Part shown: in pieces, positions 52,747-61,770 of the stretch
How the letters are laid out: every line of letters starts with the position of its first letter
Numbering within the stretch: position 1 is the stretch's first letter
Assembly (NCBI GenBank): GCA_963575745.1
Contig: CAUYUJ010022092.1
Location: forward strand, 64,729 to 128,728
Source of the DNA: Prorocentrum cordatum
Taxonomy: Eukaryota > Sar > Dinophyceae > Prorocentrales > Prorocentraceae
DNA length: 64,000 nt
Direction of reading: 5' to 3'
The notes under the pieces: model-generated
What the model was told of the DNA's origin: nothing
The model's database searches: none
What the model saw: only the letters and a program-made list of their open reading frames with translations
Translations under genes and position numbers: made by a program

Positions 52747-52794
52747 CCGTCAGGGCTCTTGAGCCTCACGAGTGAGGAGCAGCGCTCCGCCGGG

Positions 52795-52898
52795 ACTCTC
52801 CTCCCCCTCCTCCTCCGCCTCCTCCTCCTCCTCCTCCTCCTTGTCCTACTTTTCGCCTCCCTCCTCCTCCTCCTCCTCCTCCCCCTCGTCCTCCTGAT

Positions 52899-52970
<72 letters not shown>

Positions 52971-52975
52971 TCCCC
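52795..52975 (+). repeat. (CTC)n and (CT)n tracts
   Basis: CTC triplets to about 52,895, then about 65 bp of CT dinucleotide. The poly-Leu frame here is an artefact. Confidence 0.95.
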
Positions 52976-52994
52976 CTTCTCCGCCTTCGGTTCA

Positions 52995-53140
52995 GCGCGG
53001 CTTCAGGTTTTTTGCATGCCTGGTCAGCTGCCCGCCAGGCCTTCTGCTGCTATCGGGTCAGCGTTCAGGACCTTGAGAGGGTTAACGGTCAAACCCTCAC
53101 CGCTTGCGAACGCCTCAGGGATAAGCTGCTGCGTTGGGTA
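52995..53140 (+). CDS. Possible exon, TCAG-rich (partial)
   Basis: Between two simple-repeat tracts a frame reads LHAWSAARQAFCCYRVSVQD and then LERVNGQTLTACERLRDKLL, ending at the TTCGTA repeat. WSAARQAFCCYRVS resembles WCASRQAFQYLSRYS of the preceding gene, hinting at a duplicated exon. It contains five TCAG words. No splice sites are certain. Confidence 0.3.
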
Positions 53141-53142
53141 TT

Positions 53143-53800
53143 CGTCGTCGTCGTCGTATTCGTATTCGTATTCATATTGCTATTCCTATTCGTATTCGTG
53201 TCCGTACTCGTATTCGTATTCGTAGTCGTATTCGTATTCGTATTCGCATTCGTACTCGTATACCTATTCGTATTCTTACTCTTACTCGTATTCGTACTCA
53301 TTCGTTACTCGTATTCCTATTATTCTTATTCGCATTCCTATTCGTACTCGTATTCGTATTCTTACTCGCATTCGTACTCGTTAGGGACTTCTTGCTTCGC
53401 ATAGTCGTCGTCGTCGTCGTTCTTGCTCCGCATCGTCGTCGTCGTCGTCGTCGTCGTCGTGTTCGTGCTCGCATTCGTATTATTACTCTCATTCGTGTTC
53501 TTACTCGTATTCTTACTCGTATTCGTATCGCGTTCTTATTCCTATTCGCATTATTATTCTTATTCGTATTTCTATTCGTACTCGTATTTCTATTTGCATT
53601 CTTACTCTTACTCTTATTCGTACTCGTATTCCTTACTCGTATTCTTATTATTATTCTTATTCGTATTCATATTCGTACTCGTATTCGTATTATTACTCGC
53701 ATTCGTATTCGTACTCTTACTGTTACTCATATTATTACTCGCAATATTATTCTTATTCGTATTATTATTCTTATTCCTATTATTATTCGTACTCCTAGCT
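53143..53800 (+). repeat. (TTCGTA)n-type hexamer repeat
   Basis: TATTCG, TACTCG and TATTAT hexamers with interspersed CGTCGT. The alternating aromatic and Ser, or Val/Phe/Leu, frames are artefacts. The same repeat type recurs at 61,100-61,512. Confidence 0.95.
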
Positions 53801-53817
53801 CAGCCGCCAAGACTGAG

Positions 53818-54235
53818 GTTCTTTAGTTTCTGTTAGAGTTTCCTTAGTTTCTGTTAGCTTTTCCTTAGTTGTTCTCTGGTTTTGTTTCGTTTCTGTTAGG
53901 TTTTCCTTCGTTTCTGTTGGCTTGTCCTGAGTTTTCTGTTAGCGTTCCCTTGGTTTCTGTAAGCTTGTCCTTAGTGTCTGTTAGATTTTCCTTAGTTTGT
54001 GTTCGCTGTCCCTTAGTTTCTCTTAGCTTTTCCTTAGCTTTGCTTCGGTTTTGTTTCGTTTCTGTGAGGTTCTCCTTGAGACTCTTAGTTTTTCTTGGTT
54101 CCCTTACTTTGTCTTAGCTTTGGTTTGGTTATCTTTAGTTTTCTTTAGATTGTTCTTGGTTTTCTCCTGCTCTCTCAGTTTTTCGCAGGTCATCAGTTTG
54201 TCTTAGCTTTTCTTTGGTTTCCCTTCGCGTCCCCT
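53818..54235 (+). repeat. Degenerate TTTCCTTAGTTTCTGTTAGC repeat
   Basis: A 20-24 bp word (TTTCCTTAG, TTTCTGTTAG) repeated with drift. Related sequence follows at 56,170-56,360, and the complement (AGCTAAGGAAA, GAAAAGC) at 57,790-58,020. It precedes two of the five conserved elements. Confidence 0.7.
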
Positions 54236-54257
54236 CTGGGGATTATTGATATAGGAC

Positions 54258-54379
54258 GGTGCTAAGATAACGCTGTCGGTGCGGGGCGGGGGGATGCCCT
54301 GGGATGGACTCCCCCCTAGGAAGGCCGACGAAAGCCTATTTCTCTAAGGGGGGTGCAAAAGGAATCGCAAAGGAAAAGG
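54258..54379 (+). repeat. GCTAAGATAACGC element, copy 2
   Basis: As copy 1: GGTGCTAAGATAACGC, CGGTGCGG, GGATGCCCTGGGATGGA, CTCCCCCCTAGGAAGGCC, TATTTCTCTAAGG and AAAAGGAATCGCAAAGG. With copy 3 it shares the upstream words TTCGC, TCTGGG and ATTATTGATAT. (GGA)n follows. Confidence 0.85.
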
Positions 54380-54613
54380 AGGAGGGGGGGAGGAGGACGA
54401 GGGGGAGGAGGAAGAGGAGGAGGAGGAGGAGGAGGAGGATTTTAGCTTTGTTTACTTCTCAGGAGGACGTCTCCGGTCCCTTCTCGGGCCTCCTCAGGTT
54501 GCCCTGTGTGCCCTTTTTCCTTGGTTTTTGCCTTAGCTTATCCTTTCACTACGAGGAGGAGGAGGAGGAGGAGGAGGAGGAGGAGGAGGAGGAGGAGGAG
54601 GAGGAGGAGGAGG

Positions 54614-55435
54614 AAAAGCTGAGAAACATTAAGAAAGCACAAGAAAAGCTGAGTTGTGCCTGAATTGTGGGTCAGGGACTTGAGCAGTGCCTGGGTTGCG
54701 TGTCAGAGTCCAGAGCAGTCCTCCGCCGGTCGATGCTGCAAAACACCCTCCGCTGGTGCACCCTCATACTTTCCCTCACCCCATAACTCATCCTTCTCCT
54801 GGCTCCGTGGCCTATCTCGCTCCTCTCATGGGGTGGCCCCCCACCTCACCCCCCTCCATACGACGAACGAGGAGGAGGAGGAGGAAAAGCTGAGAAACAT
54901 TAAGAAAGCACAAGAAAAGCTGAGTTGTGCCTGAGTTGTGGGTCAGGGACTTGAGCAGTGCCTGGGTTGTGTCAGAGACCAGAGCAGTCATCCGCCGGTC
55001 GATGCTGCAAAACACCCTCCGCTGGTGCACCCTCATCCTTCTCCTTACCCCATACCTCATCCTTCTCCTGGCTCCGTGGCCTATCTCGCTCCTCTCATGG
55101 GGTGGCCCCCCACCTCACCCCCCTCCATACGACGAACGAGGAGGAGGAGGAGGAAAAACTGAGAAACATTAAGAAAGCACAAGAAAAGCTCAGTTGTGCC
55201 TGAGTTGTGGGTCAGGGACTTGAGCAGTGCCTGGGTTGTGTGTCAGAGACCAGAGCAGTCCTCCGCCGGTCGATGCTGCAAAACACCCTCCGCTGGTGCA
55301 CCCTCATCCTTCTCCTCACCCCATACCTCATCCTTCTCCTGGCTCCGTGGCCTATCTCGCTCCTCTCATGGGGTGGCCCCCCACCTCACCCCCCTCCATA
55401 CGACGAGCGAGGAGGAGGAGGAGGAGGAGGAAAAA
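54614..55435 (+). repeat. Three tandem copies of a 270-bp unit
   Basis: Copies start near 54,614, 54,885 and 55,155. Each runs from AAAAGCTGAGAAACATTAAG through GTTGTGCCTGA.TTGTGGG, CAGTGCCTGGGTTG, CCTCCGCCGGTCGATGCTGC and CCTCATGGGG-like sequence to a GGA tract. Divergence is low. A reading frame (LSSAWV.CQ.PEQSSAGRCC) is preserved, but its length changes in each copy; I do not call it a gene. Confidence 0.9.
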
Positions 55436-56170
<735 letters not shown>

Positions 56171-56394
56171 TATGTTAGCTGTTCCTTACTTTTTCTGTGG
56201 TTTTGCTTCGTTTCTGTGAGTTTTTCTTCAGTGTCTGTTAGCTTCTCATTAGTTTGTGTCAGCTTTTCTTTAGTTTATGTTAGCTCCTGGTTGCATTCCT
56301 GTAGTTTTCTGTGCGTTTCTTTGGTGTCCTTACTTTGTCTTAGTTTTTCATTGGCCACCTTTCGCTTCCCATCTGGGCATTATTGATATGGTAG

Positions 56395-56516
56395 GGTGCT
56401 AAGATAACGCGGTCGGTGCGGAGAGGGGGGATACCCTGGGCTGTACTCCCCCCTAGGAAGGCCCAGGACAGTTGGTTTCTGTAAAGGGGACGCAAAAGGA
56501 ATCGAATAGGAAAAAG
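56395..56516 (+). repeat. GCTAAGATAACGC element, copy 3
   Basis: GGTGCTAAGATAACGC, CGGTGCGG, GGATACCCTGGGCTG, CTCCCCCCTAGGAAGGCC, TTTCTGTAAAGGGG and AAAAGGAATCG, followed by purine-rich DNA. 56,600-56,830 is degenerate T-rich repeat, then (GGA)n; there is no gene before 57,207. Confidence 0.85.
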
Positions 56517-56943
56517 AGGAGGGGAGGAATAGGAAAAGGATGGGGGAGGAGGAGACGGGGGGAGGAGGAGGAGGAGGAGGAGGAGGCGGATGTTAGCTGT
56601 GTCTTCGTTTTCTCAGCTATTCCTTGGTTCTCTTCCGTTGTCTTCGCTTTTGTGTGATTTGTTGTAGCTTCCTCTACCTTTTCTTTGGTTTTATATTGCT
56701 CTTTCATTTCTTTTCTTTCTTTATTTTATTTGGTTTTGGTTCGTTCTGTATTCGCACTCTTACTCTTAGTGTTTTTCGTGTTCGTTCTTCTTCGTGCTCG
56801 TGTTCTTATTCGCGTTCGCGTTCGTATTGTTATTGTTATGAGAGGAGGAGTAGGAGGAGGAGGACGGGGAGGAGGAGCAGGAGCAGGAGGAGGAGGAGGA
56901 GGAGGAGGAGCTAGGAAGCAGTAGGAAAACACAGGAAAGTCAG

Positions 56944-57115
56944 AGTTGTGCCTGAGTTGTGGGCCAGGGAATTGAGAAGTGCCTGGGTCGTGGGTTAGAC
57001 ACTGGGTTGTGCCTGGGTTGTGCCTGGGTTGGATTAGAGACTCGAGCAGTGCCTGGGTTGTGGAACAAAGACTGGAGCAGTGCCTGGGTTGTGGGTGAAA
57101 GACTGGAGAAGCCCC
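56944..57115 (+). repeat. 31-bp tandem repeat upstream of a spliced-leader-like site, array 1
   Basis: GAGCAGTGCCTGGGTTGTGG and GTTGTGCCTGAGTTGTGGG units, about five diverged copies. Related to 58,022-58,310 and to part of the 270-bp unit at 54.6-55.4 kb. Confidence 0.75.
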
Positions 57116-57133
57116 TCCGTCTCTTCACCAGCT

Positions 57134-57174
57134 TCCGTAGCCGTCGTGGCTCAGTAGGCCTAAGGTAGATCAAG
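57134..57174 (+). promoter_or_regulatory. Dinoflagellate spliced-leader relic (tandem), copy 1
   Basis: TCCGTAGCCGTCGTGGCTCA at 57,134-57,153 matches the 22-nt dinoflagellate leader at most positions. A second, more diverged piece (TAGGCCTAAGGTAGATCAAG) follows. Such relics mark genes thought to be retroposed from trans-spliced mRNA. The reading frame at 57,207 starts 33 bases later. Confidence 0.6.
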
Positions 57175-57206
57175 TCTGTTGGGTTCAAGCTTGTCAGCCA
57201 GAGCTC

Positions 57207-57557
57207 ATGGAAGGCCTCCTCAGCTGCTTTGTGCTCTGGTCAGCCTTTTGCGCCTTCCTCGGTTTCGTCGCGGGGTCGCGCTGCTGCAGGCGGGCCAGCG
57301 TCGCGTCGTCAGGCGCTCTCTCGGAGGTCGCGGCTGAGAAGGAGGCGGTCAGCGTTTCGAAGGAGGCGGTCAGCGATGCTCTTCAGCCAGTACTCAGAAA
57401 CAAGCAGGGCCGTCACGTCCAGGCAGTGTACCGCGCGATTTCAGAGCAGACGATGGTTCACGCATCGCCTGGTTGCCAAAGGCTTCAGGGAGCGGTGAAG
57501 CTCGTGGTCAGGCGAGAGGTGTGCTCTGTGTGCTTCCCCGACAAGCGCCGGCTTTGA
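57207..57557 (+). CDS. Small protein with N-terminal hydrophobic segment and His/Cys tail
   Basis: 116 codons from ATG 57,207. Residues 3-22 (GLLSCFVLWSAFCAFLGFVA) form a signal peptide or membrane anchor. A charged, Val/Ala-rich middle follows. The C-terminus has RHVQAVYR, VHASPGCQRL and VCSVCFPDKRRL, a possible metal-binding H-C-CxxC set. A 61-bp segment spanning the C-terminus and stop (57,501-57,563) is repeated at 57,571-57,631. The upstream spliced-leader relic and the TCAG-rich coding strand support a real gene. Function unknown. Confidence 0.5.
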   Translation: MEGLLSCFVLWSAFCAFLGFVAGSRCCRRASVASSGALSEVAAEKEAVSVSKEAVSDALQPVLRNKQGRHVQAVYRAISEQTMVHASPGCQRLQGAVKLVVRREVCSVCFPDKRRL

Positions 57558-57784
57558 GGCGCCCGTCTGTCCAGGGTCAGGCGGGAGGTGTGCTCAGTGT
57601 GCTTCCTCGACAGGCGCCGGCTTGGAGGCGCCCGTCAGTTTTCAGATGTTGCATATGTTCCGTCGAGTTGCGCAGCGACAAATGAACCCAATCCACGGGG
57701 CCCTTTCCCTGTCCCCCCCTCCTCTTCGCCGCTCAGGTCCTCCTGGCCGCTCAGGCCCCCCTTGCCGCTCAGGCCCCCGGTAAG

Positions 57785-58021
57785 CCCCTGCTGAGAAAAA
57801 CTCAGAAAACCAATGAAAACTGAGAGAGCCAAGGAAATCACGGAAACGCAAAAGAAAACCTGAGGAAAGCAACAGAAAAGCGAAGACAAGCTCAGAAAAC
57901 CAGGGGAGAGCTGAGAAAACTTTAGGACAGGCAAGGAAAGGCGAAGAATAGCTCAGGAAACGAAGGAAAAGCTAAGGAAAGCTCAGGACGAGCTGAGACA
58001 CATGAAGGAGACACAGGAAAG
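57785..58021 (-). repeat. Degenerate AGCTAAGGAAA/CTCAGAAAAC repeat
   Basis: GAAAAGC, CTCAGAAAAC and GCTCAGGAAA words recur about every 20-25 bases. It is the complement of the T-rich repeat at 53,818-54,235. Confidence 0.65.
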
Positions 58022-58310
58022 CTGAGGTGTGCCTGAGTTGCGGGTCAGGGACTTGAGCAGTGCCTGGGTTGTGTGTCAGAGACTGCAGCAGTGCCTGGGT
58101 TGTGGGTCAGAGACTGGAGCAGTGCCTGGGTCGTGGGTCCGACACTTGCGCAGTGCCTGGGTTGTGGGTCAGAGACTGGAGCAGTGCCTGGGTTGTTGGA
58201 CAGAGACTGGAGCAGTGCCTGGGTTGTGGGTCAAGGACTTGAGCAGTGCCTGGGTTGTGGGTCAGAGAAAGGAGCAGTGCCTGGGTTGTGTGGGTCAGAC
58301 ACTGGACCAG
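58022..58310 (+). repeat. 31-bp tandem repeat upstream of a spliced-leader-like site, array 2
   Basis: Eight to nine units of GAGCAGTGCCTGGGTTGTGG plus GTCAGAGACTG. The array ends about 25 bases before the second spliced-leader relic, in the same arrangement as array 1. Confidence 0.85.
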
Positions 58311-58332
58311 CCCCTCCGTGTCTTCCCCCGCC

Positions 58333-58373
58333 TCCGTAGCCATCGTGGCTCAGTAAGCCTAAGGTGGCTCAAG
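58333..58373 (+). promoter_or_regulatory. Dinoflagellate spliced-leader relic (tandem), copy 2
   Basis: TCCGTAGCCATCGTGGCTCA (58,333-58,352) agrees with the canonical leader except for two bases in the TTTT run; the last bases then diverge. It is followed by TAAGCCTAAGGTGGCTCAAG, whose end TGGCTCAAG is identical to the leader's 3' end. The ATG at 58,376 begins two bases later. Two leader-derived segments in tandem suggest more than one round of trans-splicing and retroposition. Confidence 0.7.
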
Positions 58374-58375
58374 GG

Positions 58376-59404
58376 ATGGAGCGATTCTTCTTACCAGGGG
58401 CGAGAATCAGGCCCAAGGCAGCGCCTGTGCCTTCGCGAGGCAGGGGGCGGCCCCCTACCAGGAGCAGGGCCGCTCAGCCGCCTCAGCCTGAGCAGCAGCA
58501 GGGTGAGCCTCCGAGATCCCGCAGGAGGAGCAGGCCGCCCGCGCCCTCAGGTGACCCAGCTGCACTGGAGGCTTGCGCCGAGGCTCTCAGGCCGACCAGG
58601 GTCAGGAGGACAGACAGCTTGCACAAAAGGTTGATGGAAACGCAGATGAGCGCGATGAGCCGCCAGTTTGCAGAGCTTCAGGCAGAGGTCACGCGGCTCC
58701 GAGGCGGCACGGAGGAGGACGTTGCTCGGCAGCGAGAGGCGACGCTCCAGGAGCAGGAAGAGGAAGGACAGAGGCTCAGGGATTCGTTCAGCCGCCGTCA
58801 GGCTCAGAAAGAGAAGGCTCGCCAGAACGGCCTCCTGGGAAAGGCGTCAGGACAGCAGGGCGCCAGTTGCGGGGTTCTCGGAGAAGCCTCGGGCGTTCTC
58901 GGGGGCGACGCAGGAGCCGCCGCAGGTGCTGCAGGAGCCGCCTCAGGTGCCCTCGGAGCCGCCTCCGGTGTCCTCGGAGCCCCCTCAGAAGCTCAGAAGC
59001 AGAAGGCTCGCGAGGCCGGTTTTCTGGGAAAGGCCTCAGGACAAGAGGGCCGCATGTACGGCAGGTGCGGCGGGAGGCCTCAGAAGCACCAGGATGAGGC
59101 CGCAGCAGAGCTCCCCGACGCCGTCAACAGGGTGCTTCGTACAGGCGAGCATCAGAAGCTGCCTCAGCTTGGCCACAAGTTGAAAGCTGCTCAGTTCACT
59201 GAGCAGAAGCTCAAAGACGCAGGGTACGTGGAGGATGAGCAGCGTTCAATGCCGTCAGAGCAGCAGTGGGCGCAGATCAGGGCTCTCTTCGGAAAAGGTC
59301 TGCGGCGCGCCGATGGGCGTCAGGGGGATGGGGGGGGGGCTTCTTGGAACGCAGGGTGCTTCCTAATGACAAATTTGCAGCATTCTGTATTATATGACTC
59401 ATAA
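58376..59404 (+). CDS. N-terminal coding segment of a TCAG-rich gene (exon A)
   Basis: From ATG 58,376 the frame reads MERFFLPGARIRPKAAPVPS, a Pro/Arg/Gln-rich stretch, then a coiled coil (about residues 80-145, MSAMSRQFAELQAEVTRLRG). Two repeats of KAR..G.LGKASGQ.G flank an Ala/Gly run and are followed by a Lys-rich helix-forming part. The real exon probably ends near 59,300-59,330 (LFGKGLRR), before a G-run; the frame then reads into AT-rich DNA. With segments B and C it may form one transposase-like protein, but the splice junctions are not resolved. It lies directly behind a spliced-leader relic. Confidence 0.5.
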   Translation: MERFFLPGARIRPKAAPVPSRGRGRPPTRSRAAQPPQPEQQQGEPPRSRRRSRPPAPSGDPAALEACAEALRPTRVRRTDSLHKRLMETQMSAMSRQFAELQAEVTRLRGGTEEDVARQREATLQEQEEEGQRLRDSFSRRQAQKEKARQNGLLGKASGQQGASCGVLGEASGVLGGDAGAAAGAAGAASGALGAASGVLGAPSEAQKQKAREAGFLGKASGQEGRMYGRCGGRPQKHQDEAAAELPDAVNRVLRTGEHQKLPQLGHKLKAAQFTEQKLKDAGYVEDEQRSMPSEQQWAQIRALFGKGLRRADGRQGDGGGASWNAGCFLMTNLQHSVLYDS

Positions 59405-59531
59405 TTTTATTCGGAATGTCATTACTATTTAGATTCATTTCTTATTGCGAAAACATTCACATTCAGACTCACTCACATTCAGAGACACTCTGAGTGCACG
59501 CCTCGCTGTCTTTGGAATTTCCGCGCCACGC

Positions 59532-59650
59532 GGTGCTAAGATAACGCCTCGGTGCGGGCGGGGCGATACCCTCGGATGGACTCCCCCTTAGGACGGCCGG
59601 GGAAAATCGATTTCTGTAAAGGAGTTGCAATAGGAAGCGCATAGGAACAG
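59532..59650 (+). repeat. GCTAAGATAACGC element, copy 4
   Basis: GGTGCTAAGATAACGC, CGGTGCGG, GGCGATACCCTCGGATGGA, CTCCCCCTTAGGACGGCC, GATTTCTGTAAAGGAG and ATAGGAA words, then (GGA)n to 59,770. It lies between coding segments A and B. Confidence 0.85.
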
Positions 59651-59870
59651 GAAGAGCACGAGGAGGAGGAGGACGAGGAGGAGCAGGAGGAGGAGGAGGA
59701 TTAGGAGGAGGAGGAGGAGGAGGAGGAGGAGGAGGACTAGGAGGGCGAGGACTAGGAGGAGGAGGACCCCAAGCACCCAAGCACCCTGCTTTCCATTAGC
59801 TCCCCCCTCCCCCCCTGACCCCCTCAGCGCGCCACCTATAAGGTGTGAAGACCAGACAGCTCGTCAGGGT

Positions 59871-61030
59871 TTGGGGCAGAAGCCCGCCGTCGAGAAAGCC
59901 CTGAGTAAGTTGCAGCTCGGTCGGTCAGGCGGCATCCACTCCCATCGCAAGAAGAAACAGGGCGCCTCAGGCGGCAGCCGCGTTTCAGGCGCCAGGCTCA
60001 TTGAACGCCATGTCAGCCAGGACCCTTTAGCGAACAAGAAGCCTGGCAAACGAAGCGTCCTCAGGCCGGTGTTTGATGAGGTGTATAAGCAGTTCTTGCA
60101 GTGGCGCAGGGGCGGTCAGTACGTCGACATGTCAGACCTCTTCCTGGAGTACTGTCATCAGGCCGATAAGATGAAGACAAACTTACTGGCTCAGAGGAGC
60201 CCAGACGGTTGGTTGCCCGGTAAGCAGCAGGACCTCCTGAATGAGATTGAGAAGCGTGAGGCAGCTCACCGGCGCAGCGAAAAGATGGTTCAGTACACCT
60301 CAGAGTTTATCAAGGACACGTACGGTATCAGGCTGTTCAAACCTCAGCGACTCCTGTCCATCTCGTTGGAGGAGGAGGAGAAGCGAGCTCTGCATGGGTG
60401 GTGGAGCTTCGACGAGGCACTCAGGCTGGCCTGCGTGGACCCAGTCAGCGACCTCGATGATCACGTCGCGGACCCGCAGGGCTTCAGGGACAGCGTTGAG
60501 GACCTGGTGATCTTCATGTCGGATCAGGTGCCGATGTGGCTCAAGATCAGCCCTGCCAAGCAATTGCACGCTGAGCACGAGGTTCAGGAGGGTAAGACCA
60601 AGAAGACCAAGGACAGCAGCGTTCAGGCTTCTGCCGTCCAGCTTATTCACGACGAGGGGGAGGGCGACGACGACAACGAGGGGATGACGCAGCTCAGAGG
60701 TGAGAACTCAGCTGATCAGGGCAAATTTCGGATCACAGTCGATCTCGAGCAGAGGGTGCACGGCTGGTGCTCAGAGACAAAAGATCCTCAGTTTCAGTGG
60801 GGCACTACGTCAGTTGTTTTCACAGGCACGCATTGCAGGCTTTCAAACATTTCAGAGGATGGCCGATGGATTGAGAGTGAGAAGTTCGTGGTGGACGGCA
60901 AGGAGGTCGTCAGGATTGCAGGTGCTCCAGTGCCAGAGAACCTCGCTCAGTCCCTGAGGGCTTTAAGGCATGGGACTGGTCAGACAACGCTTTCGCACTC
61001 CCAGCGCGCGACGGGAGCAGCGCGCTTGCG
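59871..61030 (+). CDS. Pogo/Tigger-like DDE transposase, N-terminal half (exon B)
   Basis: The frame is open from before 59,871 and is coding-like to about 61,030, where a GGA tract and the TTCGTA repeat begin. About residues 60-110 (LRPVFDEVYKQFLQWRR, YVDMSDLFLEYCHQADKM) look like the DNA-binding helix-turn-helix region of pogo-type transposases. FMSDQVPMWLKI (D218) fits the first catalytic-Asp motif (N-x-D-x-T-P). GTTSVVFTGTHCRLSNISED fits a core strand region. Acceptors CAG occur at 59,865-59,867 and upstream. The rest of the catalytic core is in segment C, so B and C are probably exons of one gene or halves of one broken gene. Confidence 0.5.
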
Positions 61031-61084
61031 GGGAAGGGAACGAGGGTGGGGGGAGGAGGAGGAGGAGGACGAGGAGGAAGGAGT

Positions 61085-61512
61085 GGCAGGAGGACTCTCA
61101 TTATTAGTCGTACTCTTACTCGTCTTCGTACTCGTATTCGTACTGGTATTCGTACTCGTATTCGTATTCGTACTCGTATTAGTACTCGTGTTCGTATTCG
61201 TACTCGTATTCGTATTACTATTCGTACTCGTATTAGTACTAGTATTCGTATTCGTATTCGTATTACTATTCGTATTATTATTCGCATTCGTATTCGTATT
61301 AGTAATCGTACTCTTATTCGCACTCTTATTCGCATTCGCATCATTATTCGTACTCTTAGTCGTACTCGTATTCGTATTCGTGTTCGTATTATTATTCGTA
61401 TTATTAGTCGTACGCGTATTCGTATTCGTATTCGCATTCTCACTCGCACTTTTATATGCATTCGTATTCGTGTTATTAGTTGTACTCTTATTCGTATTCG
61501 TACTCTGATTCG
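61085..61512 (+). repeat. (TTCGTA)n-type hexamer repeat
   Basis: TATTCG and TACTCG hexamers with TATTAT variants, about 430 bp, ending right at the fifth conserved element. The Val/Phe/Leu and Arg/Ile frames are artefacts. Confidence 0.95.
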
Positions 61513-61514
61513 CG

Positions 61515-61634
61515 GGTGCTAACATAACGCGACGGTGCGGAGCGGGGCGATATCTCGGAATGGGCTCCCCCTCAGGACGGCCATCCAAACTGCATTAATC
61601 AGAGGGGATTGTAAAAGGAATCGCAAAGGAAGGG
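61515..61634 (+). repeat. GCTAAGATAACGC element, copy 5
   Basis: The most diverged copy: GGTGCTAACATAACGC, CGGTGCGG, GGCGATATCTCGGAATGG, CTCCCCCTCAGGACGGCC and AAAAGGAATCGCAAAGG. (GGA)n and (GAC)n follow to 61,745. It lies between coding segments B and C. Confidence 0.85.
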
Positions 61635-61770
61635 GAGAGGGGCGGAGGAGGAGGAGAAGGAGGAGAAGGAGGAGGAGGAGGACGAGGAGGAGGAGGAGGA
61701 GGACGACGACGACGACGATGACGACAGCGACGACGACGACGGGGACAGACGTGCTGCTCCCGCTCGCGCT

